Of a stretch of DNA of 14,636 nt, positions 6,892-14,004 are shown one piece after another; positions within the stretch are counted from its first letter, which is position 1; each line of letters opens with the position of its first letter. Source of the stretch: an uncultured Variovorax sp. (lineage in GTDB: Bacteria; Pseudomonadota; Gammaproteobacteria; Burkholderiales; Burkholderiaceae_C); contig CAIQMJ010001046.1 of assembly GCA_903872875.1 (NCBI GenBank), positions 1 through 14,636 of the forward strand, in the 5' to 3' direction. The notes under the pieces are model-generated. The model was not told the DNA's origin and ran no database searches. It was given only the letters and a program-made list of their open reading frames with translations. The position numbers and the translations under genes were made by a program.

Positions 6892-7838
6892 GAGGTCGTG
6901 GCGTCCTGTTCGTCGAACAGCATGTGGTGGATGCGTTGCGCGGTCGCCTGGAAGTCGGCACCGCCCAGACTGTCGAGCCCATAGGCATGGCTGTTGATCT
7001 CGGCGCGCATGCGACCCGGATGCGGCGACAGCAGCGCGATGCGGCTGCCGACCACCATCGCCTCCTCGATCGAGTGCGTGACGAAGAGCAGCGTGAAGCG
7101 CACCTCGTCCCACAGCTGCAGCAGCTCTTCCTGCATCTTGCGGCGCGTCAGCGCGTCGAGCGCGGCAAAGGGCTCGTCCATCAGCAGCACGCGCGGCTGC
7201 ATGGCGAGCGCGCGCGCAATCGCCACGCGCTGCTTCATGCCGCCAGAGAGCTGGTGGGGATGCACATCCGCGAACTTCGCGAGGCCGACCTTGTCGAGAT
7301 AGTGCAGCGCGCGTTCGGCGGCCTCCTTGCGGCCGAGCGTGCGCGAGGCCAGCAGAGGGAACATCACGTTCTGCTTCACCGTCTTCCACGGCGGCAGCTG
7401 GTCGAACTCCTGGAACACGACGATGCGGTCGGGGCCCGGCGCGGTGACCACGCGGCCATCGAGCCGGATCTCGCCTTCGACCGGCGAGATGAAGCCGCCG
7501 ATCGCCTTCAGCAGCGTCGACTTCCCGCAGCCCGATGGGCCCAGCAGCACGAAGCGGTCGGCCTCGTGCATGTCGAAGCTCACACGGTGCGTGGCCCGCA
7601 CCACGCGCTCCGGCGTGCGGTATTCGAGGCTCACGCCGTCGACCTGGAGCAACGCGCCGGAATCGGCGCCAGCACCATCGCTGACGTTCGAAACGCGCTC
7701 TTCACCAGAAACACCACGGAACCGGCTTTGGCGGGCCGTAGGTGTTGCCCCCGGAAGGGGGTTGGCGGCTACGCGAAGCGAGCTAGCCTGGGGGAGAGGC
7801 AAATGCTCACGCAGTGCGCGAAGACTTGGGGAGGACAT
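6888..7838 (-). CDS. NitT/TauT-type ABC transporter ATPase with repeat-derived N-terminal extension
   Basis: This 316-residue ATPase powers the adjacent permease. Motifs are complete: Walker A GPSGCGKST (100-108), Q-loop VFQEFDQLPPW (141-151), signature LSGGMKQ (197-203), Walker B LLMDEP (218-223) and switch His255. Homologs usually begin about 10 residues before a phrase like LLQVDGVSLEY, which here is at residues 63-73. About 50-60 extra N-terminal residues come first, and about 20 of these (PLPQASSLRVAANPLPGATP, residues 14-33) are encoded by a hairpin-rich repeat. The ATG at 7838 overlaps the stop of the preceding binding-protein gene (ATGA), which supports it as the start. A later start such as TTG at codon 63 has no ribosome-binding site but cannot be excluded. 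Confidence 0.9.
   Translation of the reverse strand: MSSPSLRALREHLPLPQASSLRVAANPLPGATPTARQSRFRGVSGEERVSNVSDGAGADSGALLQVDGVSLEYRTPERVVRATHRVSFDMHEADRFVLLGPSGCGKSTLLKAIGGFISPVEGEIRLDGRVVTAPGPDRIVVFQEFDQLPPWKTVKQNVMFPLLASRTLGRKEAAERALHYLDKVGLAKFADVHPHQLSGGMKQRVAIARALAMQPRVLLMDEPFAALDALTRRKMQEELLQLWDEVRFTLLFVTHSIEEAMVVGSRIALLSPHPGRMRAEINSHAYGLDSLGGADFQATAQRIHHMLFDEQDATTS
7742..7797. repeat. GC-rich hairpin-forming repeat element read in frame within ABC ATPase gene
   Basis: The first half holds CCCCC-GGAA-GGGGG (7748-7761), a perfect short hairpin. The second half holds GCTACGC-GAA-GCG-AGC-TAGC (7768-7787), a stem with a 3-base bulge. This two-hairpin arrangement resembles intergenic repeats that I recall as scattered through Variovorax-like genomes, a recollection that a genome search should confirm. 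It differs from flanking coding sequence and has no typical ABC ATPase counterpart. It occurs once in this window, between the binding-protein stop and the conserved ATPase core. Confidence 0.6.
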
Positions 7839-8845
7839 CACGAGCCCGGCTGCGCGTAGGCCTCTTCGAAGAAGTAGTCCTTCCACGACGCCGCCTTGTT
7901 CTTGATCACGCCGAGCTTGTACAGCTCGTCGGCATAGACGAAGGTGCGGTGCGGCGACACGGTGAAGTCGTTCTCCGGGTCCTCCACGATCCGGCGGACC
8001 AGCTCCGGGGCGAGCTTGGACTTCTGCACGCGGATGAAGATGTCCGCCGCCTTCGCCTTGTCGGCCTGGATCAGTTGCGCCGCTTCCACCAGCGCGGCAT
8101 AGAAGGCCTTGTACGTCTTCGGGTTCTCGTCGTGGAACTTCTGCGTGGTGTAGAGCACGTTGAAGGTCGCGGGCCCGCCGAGGATCTCGTAGGAGCCGAT
8201 GACCTTGTGGATGTTCTTGTTCGCCGCCAGCGCCTGGTAATAGAACGGCGCGCTCGAGAAATGGGTGTTGATCTCCGAGCCGCCCGCGATCAGCGCGGCG
8301 GTCGCCTCGGGGTGTGGCAGGCTCACCGAGATGTTGTCGAAGCGCTTGAAGTCGTCCTTGCCGAACACGCGCGCGGTCTCGATCTGCAGCGTGCGCGACT
8401 GGAAGCCGACGCCCGCGGCCGGCACCGCGATGCGGTCCTTCTCGCTCAGGTCCTTCAGCGTCTTCACCGCGGGGTTGTTCGACAGCAGGTAGTTGGGCAG
8501 CGAGCCGAGTGCGGCCACCGCCTTCACGTTCTGCCGGCCCCTGGTGCGGTCCCACAGCGTGAGCATCGGCGGCACGCCGGCCGACACCACGTCGAGCGCG
8601 CCCGCGAGCAGCGCTTCGTTCATGCCGGTCGAGCCCGAGATGCTTGCCCAGTCGACCGCGATGTCGAGCCCTTGCTGCTTGCCGTGCTTCTCGATCAGCT
8701 GCTGGTCGCGCACCACGTCGAGGATCAGGTAGCCGATGCCGAACTGCTGCGCGATGCTGATCCTGCCCTCGGCGTGCGCTGCGCCTTGCAGCGCGAACAA
8801 CGCCGTCACGCCGGCCAGGATGGTTCTCTTCAAGCTGCGGCGCAT
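7838..8845 (-). CDS. NitT/TauT-type ABC substrate-binding protein (second of tandem pair)
   Basis: This is a 335-residue periplasmic binding protein of the SsuA/TauA fold. A Sec signal peptide ends AAHA at about residue 25. The mature chain starts EGRISIAQQFGIGYLILDVV and carries the two-lobed pattern typical of the family (LTLWDRTRGRQNVKAVAALGS, DRIAVPAAGVGFQSRTLQ, LPHPEATAALIAGGSEI). I chose ATG 8845 because it begins the signal peptide; an in-frame ATG at 8872 lies inside the upstream gene. One base separates this start from the upstream stop. It is clearly paralogous to the gene before it, sharing nearly every conserved block. It likely feeds the same permease and ATPase with the same or a related ligand. 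Confidence 0.92.
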   Translation of the reverse strand: MRRSLKRTILAGVTALFALQGAAHAEGRISIAQQFGIGYLILDVVRDQQLIEKHGKQQGLDIAVDWASISGSTGMNEALLAGALDVVSAGVPPMLTLWDRTRGRQNVKAVAALGSLPNYLLSNNPAVKTLKDLSEKDRIAVPAAGVGFQSRTLQIETARVFGKDDFKRFDNISVSLPHPEATAALIAGGSEINTHFSSAPFYYQALAANKNIHKVIGSYEILGGPATFNVLYTTQKFHDENPKTYKAFYAALVEAAQLIQADKAKAADIFIRVQKSKLAPELVRRIVEDPENDFTVSPHRTFVYADELYKLGVIKNKAASWKDYFFEEAYAQPGS

Positions 8846-8846
8846 A

Positions 8847-9857
8847 TCAGTTCCCGGCGGAGTTCTGCGCATCGTCGAAGAAGTAGTCCTTCACCGATGC
8901 CGGCTTGTTCTTGATCGCGCCCACGCGGTGCATGAATTCGGCCAGCGCATAGGTGTTCTGCGGCGTGGTCTTGAACTGCACCTCGGGGTTCTGGATGATC
9001 TTCAGCAGCAGGCCGCGATCGATCTTCGCATTGCTCACCTTGATGTAGATGTCGGCCGCCTTTTCGGGGTTGGCCGTGACGAACTGCGCCGCGTCGTTCA
9101 GCGCATCGACGAAGGCCTGGTAGGTCTTCGGGTTCTCGTTGCGGAACTTCTCCGTCGCGTACAGCACGGTGGCCGAGGCCGGCCCGCCGAGCACCTGGTA
9201 GGAGTTCAGCACGATGTGCGCCGCCGGATTGCCCGCGAGCTCCTGTTCCTGGAACGGGGGATTGCCGAAGTGTCCGGTGATCTCGGTGCCGCCCTTGATG
9301 ATCGCGGCGGCCGCATCGGGGTGCGGCAATGCGACGCTGATCGCATCGAGCTTCGCGAAGTCCTTGTCGCCCCACAGCTTGGCCGACGCCAGCTGCAGCA
9401 CGCGCGACTGCACCGACACACCGACGGCCGGTACGGCGATGCGGTCCTTGTCGGTGAAGTCCGCGATGGTCTTCACGTTCGGGTTGTTGCTCACCAGGTA
9501 GTACGGAAAGTTGCCGAGCGAGGCCACGCCCTTCACGTTCTGCCTGCCCTTGGTGCGGTCCCACAGCGTGAGCAGCGGACCGACACCCGCGCCGGCGATC
9601 TCGATGTTGCCGGACAGCAGCGCATCGTTGACGGCCGAGCCGCCCGACAGCTTGACCCATTCGACCTTGGCGTCGACGCCCAGGGCCTTCGCGTGCTTCT
9701 CGATCAACTTCTGGTCCTGCGCCACGTTGAGCAGCAGGTAGACGATGCCGAACTGCTCCGCGATGCGGATCTGTCCTTCGGCGCGCGCGGCGATGCTGCC
9801 GAGCGAGAGGCCCAGGCCGGCGACGATGGCCGCTGCCTTGCGAGTCAATGGGTTCAT
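8847..9857 (-). CDS. NitT/TauT-type ABC substrate-binding protein (first of tandem pair)
   Basis: This 336-residue periplasmic binding protein has a signal peptide of about 26 residues ending AARA. The mature protein begins EGQIRIAEQFGIVYLLLNVAQDQKLIEKH, which lines up with its downstream neighbour. Other shared blocks are LLTLWDRTKGRQNVKGVASLG, DKDRIAVPAVGVSVQSRVLQL and LPHPDAAAAIIKGGTEI. The ATG at 9857 is preceded by AAGG about 10 bases upstream. It follows the dioxygenase gene by 47 bases and sits directly before the second binding protein. Differences in the pocket-facing stretches (GNPPFQEQELAG against SSAPFYYQALAA) suggest altered ligand preference. The actual ligand is unknown; taurine, alkanesulfonates or related acids fit the family. 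Confidence 0.92.
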   Translation of the reverse strand: MNPLTRKAAAIVAGLGLSLGSIAARAEGQIRIAEQFGIVYLLLNVAQDQKLIEKHAKALGVDAKVEWVKLSGGSAVNDALLSGNIEIAGAGVGPLLTLWDRTKGRQNVKGVASLGNFPYYLVSNNPNVKTIADFTDKDRIAVPAVGVSVQSRVLQLASAKLWGDKDFAKLDAISVALPHPDAAAAIIKGGTEITGHFGNPPFQEQELAGNPAAHIVLNSYQVLGGPASATVLYATEKFRNENPKTYQAFVDALNDAAQFVTANPEKAADIYIKVSNAKIDRGLLLKIIQNPEVQFKTTPQNTYALAEFMHRVGAIKNKPASVKDYFFDDAQNSAGN

Positions 9858-9904
9858 GTCCAAACAACCTTGAGAGAGTGAAAGTGGCACCGCGCGGGGG
9901 TGGC

Positions 9905-10804
9905 TTACCGCGGCGCGTCGCCGATGACGGTGGTGCGGTTGAGCCTGCGGCGCAGGTGGTCCGGCGTGCCGGCGGCCAGATGCATCAGCGATCGGTTGTC
10001 CCAGAACACCAGGTCGTGCGGCTGCCATTGGTGGCGGTAGACGAACTCGGGCCTGACGCTGTGCGCAAACAGTTCGGCCAGCAGCGCATCGCTCTCGTCC
10101 TTCGGCAGATCGACGATGCGGGTCGTGAAATGCTCGCTGACGAAGAGCGCCTTGCGCCCGGTCTCCGGATGCGTGCGGACGACCGGATGCACGGCCGGCG
10201 CCACCTGATCGATCTGCGCCTGCGAGAGCTTGGGCCGCCACGGATTCTTCGCACGAAGCTCCTCGTACTTCGCGAGGTAGCTGTGCTCCGCATGCAGCGG
10301 CAGGATGCGCTGCTGGAGTTCGGGGCTGAGCGCCTCCCACGCGAGATGCTGGTCGGCGAACAGCGTGTCGCCGCCTTCGCTCGGCAGCTCCTGCGCATGC
10401 AGCAGGGAGCCGAGGCTCGGCTTCGGCTTGTACGAGATGTCGGAGTGCCAGTAGACGCCCGCGTCGCCCAGGCCGATGGGCTGTCCGTTTTCCTTGATGT
10501 TCGAGACGATCAGGATCTCCGGGTGGTTGGCCAGCTGGAACTGGTGCAGCACGTGGATCTCGAGCGGGCCGAAGCGGCGGCTGAAATCGATGTGCGCCTC
10601 GGGCGACACGCGCTGGTCGCGGAACACCAGCACATGGTGGTCGAGGTGCGCGCGATGGATGCGCGCGAAGTCGCTCTCGCTGATGGGCCGCGAGATGTCG
10701 AGCCCGACGATTTCGGCACCGACGGGCGCGTCGAAGCGGCGGACTTCGAAGGTCTGGGCAGTCTGGATTGTCGGGGTGGAAACTTCGGGAGCGAGAACGG
10801 TCAT
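9905..10804 (-). CDS. TauD/TfdA-family Fe(II)/2-oxoglutarate-dependent dioxygenase
   Basis: This 299-residue cytosolic enzyme couples decarboxylation of 2-oxoglutarate to hydroxylation of a substrate, often releasing sulfite from a sulfonate or cleaving an ether. The iron-binding facial triad is visible as His120-x-Asp122 in YWHSDISY and His275 in RSLMHLAAGTP. The 2-oxoglutarate carboxylate is held by Arg290 in LRRRLNRTTV and Thr147 in GGDTLF. Length matches TauD (about 283) with a slightly longer N-terminus. I prefer ATG 10804; an in-frame ATG at 10918 would add 38 residues over the promoter region. It is first in an operon with two binding proteins, an ATPase and a permease, so its substrate is probably the imported compound. 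Taurine is one candidate, but substrate residues are not diagnostic here. Confidence 0.93.
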   Translation of the reverse strand: MTVLAPEVSTPTIQTAQTFEVRRFDAPVGAEIVGLDISRPISESDFARIHRAHLDHHVLVFRDQRVSPEAHIDFSRRFGPLEIHVLHQFQLANHPEILIVSNIKENGQPIGLGDAGVYWHSDISYKPKPSLGSLLHAQELPSEGGDTLFADQHLAWEALSPELQQRILPLHAEHSYLAKYEELRAKNPWRPKLSQAQIDQVAPAVHPVVRTHPETGRKALFVSEHFTTRIVDLPKDESDALLAELFAHSVRPEFVYRHQWQPHDLVFWDNRSLMHLAAGTPDHLRRRLNRTTVIGDAPR

Positions 10805-10880
10805 CGCGCGGGAACTCGTGAGGTCGGAAGTCCGCGACTCTAGAACCCGGGCACCGTCTCGGGAACGACGGATTTGTTGC

Positions 10881-10894
10881 TTGCTTATGAGCAA
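10881..10894. promoter_or_regulatory. Palindrome upstream of dioxygenase-transporter operon, candidate operator
   Basis: TTGCT-TATG-AGCAA is a perfect 5-base inverted repeat with a 4-base centre, in an AT-richer patch about 80 bases before the dioxygenase start. The size suits a LysR-type or similar regulator site, and sulfonate operons are often controlled by CysB/Cbl/SsuR-like LysR proteins. No such regulator gene is in the window. Confidence 0.4.
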
Positions 10895-10905
10895 ACTGTC
10901 TGTGC

Positions 10906-10952
10906 GTGCGAGGCGCACCGCATGATGGCCGCGTCGTGCGGGCCGCTCGCAC
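10906..10952 (-). terminator. Long imperfect hairpin downstream of thioesterase gene, possible terminator
   Basis: Arms GTGCGAG (10906-10912) and CTCGCAC (10946-10952) enclose inner arms CCGCA (10918-10922) and TGCGG (10937-10941). The structure begins 4 bases after the thioesterase stop on the minus strand and could end the biotin-carrier operon. There is no T tract, so this is tentative. Confidence 0.3.
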
Positions 10953-10955
10953 CCG

Positions 10956-11399
10956 CTACCGGAAGCGCTGCTTCATCTCTTCGCTGAAGGGCAGCCCGCG
11001 CTTGCTGGCCCGGTCGACCGCCACCACGATCGCATGGCCGACGGCCGCCACGCGGTCGCCGGAGAACACCGCCTGGCCGAAGACGACGGAGGTGCGGCGT
11101 ACCTCCAGCACGGTGCAGGCGGCGTCGACCACGCCAGGGTAATGGAGTTCGGACTTGTAGTCGACGTCCAGGTGAACCAGCATGTAGGTCGTGCGGTCGT
11201 CCCGCACGAGCGGCGTGCGCTCCTGAATGTAGCGGTTGCGCACGTTCTCGAACAGGCTGAGCATCGCCACGTTGTTGACGTGCAGGTTGACGTCGAGGTC
11301 GGCAATGCGCAGGTGCTCGTGGGTGAAGAAGTCGAAGGACGCGCGCAGGCCCAGGTCGCGCGGCGTCGGCGCCTCGATGGCGGTGGTGGACATCGCCAT
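10956..11399 (-). CDS. Acyl-CoA thioesterase, 4HBT hotdog family
   Basis: This 147-residue protein has the hotdog-fold 4HBT pattern RIADLDVNLHVNNVAMLSLFENVRNRYI (residues 31-58), with Asp36 in the catalytic acid position and the HVNN motif at 40-43. Such enzymes hydrolyse acyl-CoA thioesters in the cytosol. The visible end matches family length (about 130-150). Two start codons are close together, ATG 11399 and ATG 11393; I use the first, which lies 2 bases after the carboxyltransferase stop. It is the last gene of the biotin-carrier/carboxyltransferase operon and may release free acids from the carboxylated or accumulating CoA ester. Chain-length preference cannot be read here. Confidence 0.88.
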   Translation of the reverse strand: MAMSTTAIEAPTPRDLGLRASFDFFTHEHLRIADLDVNLHVNNVAMLSLFENVRNRYIQERTPLVRDDRTTYMLVHLDVDYKSELHYPGVVDAACTVLEVRRTSVVFGQAVFSGDRVAAVGHAIVVAVDRASKRGLPFSEEMKQRFR

Positions 11400-11401
11400 G
11401 C

Positions 11402-12970
11402 TCAGTAGGTCGTGGGCCAATTCGCCATCCGCTTCAATCCGAGGCCGCCGCCCTTCTTGCGCGCATGGAAGGACAGCATGCGGATGAGCCAGCCGCGTGT
11501 TTCGCGCGGGTCCAGCACGGTCTGCGCCATGAAGGCCTCGGCCAGCGCGTACGCCGAGGTGTCGCGTGCCAGCTCCGCTTCGAGCTGTGCGTAGGCCTCG
11601 GGCGTCTCGCCGGGCTTGAGCCGGTGCAGCACGTTCATCGCCGGCTCGCGGCCCATCAGGCTGACCTCGGCCGTGAACCAGGCTGCGAGTTCGTCCGCGT
11701 AGCCTGCGCCCATGTTCAGGTGGGCCTGCCCATAGGACTTGCGCATGACCACCGTGAGCTTGGGCACGGTGCTCGCGCCCAGCGCCTGCAGGTAGTTCAT
11801 GATCTTGCCGGGCATCTTCTGCCGTTCGCCCGCGGCGCCCACCATGAAGCCGGGCGTGTCGGCCAGCGTGACGATCGGAATGTTGAAGCTGTCGCACAGC
11901 ACGATCAGGCTGATGATCTTGTCGCAGGCGTCGGCATCGAGCGCGCCGCCCTTGTGCAGCGGATTGATCGCGATGATGCCGACGGTCTCGCCATCGAGCC
12001 GTGCGAGCCCCGTGCAGGCCACCCGCGCAAAGCGTTCCTTCAGCGGAAAGAAGCTGCCCGGGTCGACGATCACCTCGACGATGCGGCGCACGTCGTAGGC
12101 CCGCTTCGGGCTCTCGGGCAGCAGCTCGAGCAGGCGCTCCTGGTTCGCGCCCGCACCGGCCGGCACCGGCACGCGCGGTGCGCGCTCGTTGCAGTGCGAG
12201 GGCAGGTACGACAGGAAGCGGCGGATCTGCGCGAGCGCCTCTTCGTCGGTGTCGACTGCGCAGTCGACGAGGCCGGTGACGGCGGTCTGCACTTCCCAGC
12301 CGCCGAACTCGCGCGGGTCGTTCGACTCGGCCATCGCGACCGAGGTCACGTGCTCGCTCGACACCGCCATGACCGCGCCCTTGCGCATCACCACGAAGTC
12401 GGACATCGCGGCGTAGAAGGAGCCGTCGCCATACGTCAACCCCAGGATCGCCGCGGCCCACGGGGACGAGCGATCGCGCCACAGCGCCGAATGCTCGCCC
12501 GCATGATGCAGCCCCTGTGCGCCCATGATGTCCGGGATGCGCGAGCCCGCGCATTCGTTGAGGAGCACCAGCGGCATGCCGTTCTCCGCCGCGTTGCGCC
12601 GCGCGTGACGGAACTTCTTGTCGCCGATCGCCGAGGTCGAGGCGCCGAGCGTGGTGAAGTCGGCGGCATGGACCACCACCTCGCGGCCATCGACGCGGGC
12701 GAAACCGCTGACGTAGCCGTCGGCAGGCGAACGGTCTCGGTCCTCGCGGCGGGAGGACACGGCCAGTTGCCCCCACTCGGCGAAGCTGTCGGCGTCGACC
12801 AGCCCGTCGACGCGCTCGCGTGCGTTGAGGATGTTGTGGGACTTGCGGTCGTCGTGCCGCTTCTGCGGGCCCATGGCCTGCGCCTTCCGGCGGCGGGCCT
12901 GCAATTCCTGGATCTGGTTCTCGAATGCCATGGTGTTCGTGCTTTCGCGTCTCGGTTGCGTCTTGGCCAT
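11402..12970 (-). CDS. Acyl-CoA carboxyltransferase (carboxylase beta subunit)
   Basis: This 522-residue protein belongs to the biotin-dependent carboxyltransferase family (PccB/AccD5/MccB-like), which moves CO2 from carboxybiotin to an acyl-CoA. Both crotonase-fold halves are visible: the N-terminal half with LLNECAGSRIPDIMG (137-150) and AAMSDFVVM (187-195), and the C-terminal half with PIVTLADTPGFMVGAAGE (365-382), ATVPKLTVVMRKSYG-like sequence at 399-414 and MGREPAMNVL (439-448). The Gly-Gly pairs that usually form the two oxyanion holes read GDGS (181-184) and GQAH (414-417), so substrate or activity may differ from propionyl-CoA carboxylase. The start ATG shares one base with the biotin-carrier stop (TGATG). 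Met14 is a possible alternative start. Confidence 0.9.
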   Translation of the reverse strand: MAKTQPRRESTNTMAFENQIQELQARRRKAQAMGPQKRHDDRKSHNILNARERVDGLVDADSFAEWGQLAVSSRREDRDRSPADGYVSGFARVDGREVVVHAADFTTLGASTSAIGDKKFRHARRNAAENGMPLVLLNECAGSRIPDIMGAQGLHHAGEHSALWRDRSSPWAAAILGLTYGDGSFYAAMSDFVVMRKGAVMAVSSEHVTSVAMAESNDPREFGGWEVQTAVTGLVDCAVDTDEEALAQIRRFLSYLPSHCNERAPRVPVPAGAGANQERLLELLPESPKRAYDVRRIVEVIVDPGSFFPLKERFARVACTGLARLDGETVGIIAINPLHKGGALDADACDKIISLIVLCDSFNIPIVTLADTPGFMVGAAGERQKMPGKIMNYLQALGASTVPKLTVVMRKSYGQAHLNMGAGYADELAAWFTAEVSLMGREPAMNVLHRLKPGETPEAYAQLEAELARDTSAYALAEAFMAQTVLDPRETRGWLIRMLSFHARKKGGGLGLKRMANWPTTY

Positions 12971-13191
12971 CAGCTGTTCAGCACGACGACCACGAGGTCT
13001 TCGCCGACCACGGCGCCCTCGGTCGTCAGGATCTCGGCGACCACGCCGCGGCCCGGCGACAGCACCGGGATTTCCATCTTCATCGACTCGATGATCATCA
13101 GCGACTCGTCTTCCTGCACGGTCTGACCCAGGGCCACTTCGATCTTCCAGACGGTGCCGGATATACCGGCGTTGACTTCGGTTCTGCTCAT
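12970..13191 (-). CDS. Small biotin carrier protein (biotinyl domain only)
   Basis: This 73-residue protein is a single biotinyl domain with the signature IIESMKMEIPV; Lys38 is the biotinylation site. It matches free-standing biotin/lipoyl attachment proteins such as B. subtilis YngHB in size and in the MKMEIP-to-GVV pattern. A good ribosome-binding site (TGGAG) lies 5 bases before the ATG. It carries carboxybiotin between a biotin carboxylase and the carboxyltransferase encoded directly downstream. No biotin carboxylase gene is present in the window; it may lie outside or be shared with another carboxylase. The 53-base gap upstream separates it from the ABC ATPase gene on the same strand and shows no terminator. 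Confidence 0.93.
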   Translation of the reverse strand: MSRTEVNAGISGTVWKIEVALGQTVQEDESLMIIESMKMEIPVLSPGRGVVAEILTTEGAVVGEDLVVVVLNS

Positions 13192-13244
13192 ACTGACTCC
13201 AGTGTTGTGGGGTGGTGTTCGGGGTGTGGTGGCGGCGCGGCGCG

Positions 13245-13994
<750 letters not shown>

Positions 13995-14004
13995 GAGGGG
14001 GCTT

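Noticed and set aside
6888..8555. A possible fusion of a long N-terminal region with the ABC ATPase (555 codons)
   Set aside because: The first 239 codons are an out-of-frame reading of the second binding protein; the ATG at 7838 overlapping that gene's stop is the natural start.
8847..10952. A 701-codon minus-strand frame that would fuse an upstream peptide to the first binding protein
   Set aside because: The first about 365 codons are an out-of-frame shadow of the dioxygenase gene. The signal peptide starting at 9857 marks the real start.
10956..12776. A 606-codon minus-strand frame that would fuse extra sequence to the thioesterase
   Set aside because: The upstream part is a shadow of the carboxyltransferase in another frame; only the last 147 codons encode a recognisable protein.
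11465..13126. A 553-codon plus-strand frame opposite the carboxyltransferase
   Set aside because: It is His/Arg/Leu-rich without any motif, and the opposite strand encodes an evident carboxyltransferase and biotin carrier.
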